From contig CANBUA010000009.1 in the NCBI GenBank assembly GCA_947372535.1, positions 1 to 34,903 of the forward strand: 34,903 nucleotides of DNA, read 5' to 3'. This DNA is from Burkholderiales bacterium. GTDB taxonomy: Bacteria > Pseudomonadota > Gammaproteobacteria > Burkholderiales > Burkholderiaceae. Numbering within the stretch: position 1 is the first letter of the stretch; the number at the start of each line of letters is the position of its first letter. The translations under genes and the position numbers were made by a program. Below are positions 34,890-34,903 of this stretch, in pieces. The notes under the pieces were generated by a model. The model did no database searches. It was not told the DNA's origin and saw nothing but the letters and a program-made list of their open reading frames with translations.

Positions 34890-34903
34890 ATGAGCGACCC
34901 TTC
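34890..34903 (+). CDS. Possible start of a further gene at the right edge
   Basis: ATG AGC GAC CCT opens at 34890 (MSDP...) and runs off the window. There is no clear Shine-Dalgarno before it and only four codons are visible. Offered only as a possible start. Confidence 0.2.

Noticed and set aside
1..34903. CRISPR arrays, tRNA genes, insertion sequences, integrase or phage genes
   Set aside because: None of the expected repeats, cloverleaf-like segments, transposase motifs or terminal inverted repeats were seen on reading both strands.

Overview
The window looks like a chromosomal segment of a GC-rich betaproteobacterium of the order Burkholderiales (Aquabacterium, Leptothrix, Rubrivivax or Ideonella-like). 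This is inferred from base composition, the PEP-CTERM protein, the GspA/GspB pair, the paired DUF1989 proteins with a fused biotin-dependent carboxylase, and the general gene style. I see no rRNA, tRNA, CRISPR array, insertion sequence or phage gene. Coding density is high and the content reads as ordinary chromosome with several accessory systems.

Left part (1-6910): a truncated gene leaves the left edge on the minus strand. Then come a PAS-GGDEF diguanylate cyclase, a type II NADH dehydrogenase, a long-form Xaa-Pro aminopeptidase and, convergent to it, a membrane-bound hybrid histidine kinase/response regulator.

Centre (7057-15516): the best-supported system in the window is a complete-looking guanidine import and first-step degradation operon. 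Its control region holds, in order, one good and one half NtrC-like site, a sigma-54 promoter with exact -24/-12 spacing, and a guanidine-I (ykkC subtype 1) riboswitch with all its conserved blocks. Behind it lie a periplasmic binding protein, a permease, an ATPase, two DUF1989 proteins (the CgdA/CgdB-type carboxyguanidine deiminase pair, usually annotated as urea carboxylase-associated proteins) and a 1252-residue biotin carboxylase/KipA-like/KipI-like/biotinyl fusion, probably guanidine carboxylase. The arrangement suggests two-key control: transcription under nitrogen limitation, and expression only when guanidine is bound. The allophanate hydrolase needed to finish the pathway is not in the operon.

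Middle right (15517-24355): a PEP-CTERM-anchored surface protein with a Lcl/DUF1566-like core, two translationally coupled paralogous periplasmic solute-binding proteins with no transporter beside them, a GspA (ExeA)/GspB pair that would assist type II secretin assembly, a MAPEG membrane protein with a palindrome in its upstream region, and a long DUF349 protein.

Right part (24330-34903): a minus-strand OsmC peroxidase and a cysteine-rich flavodoxin-fold oxidoreductase, a DUF2007 protein, a second OsmC-like protein, an amidase-signature hydrolase, a large GAF-multi-PAS-GGDEF protein, a YbjJ-like MFS transporter, and finally a tiny lipoprotein followed by a 767-residue secreted protein that I cannot assign to a family.
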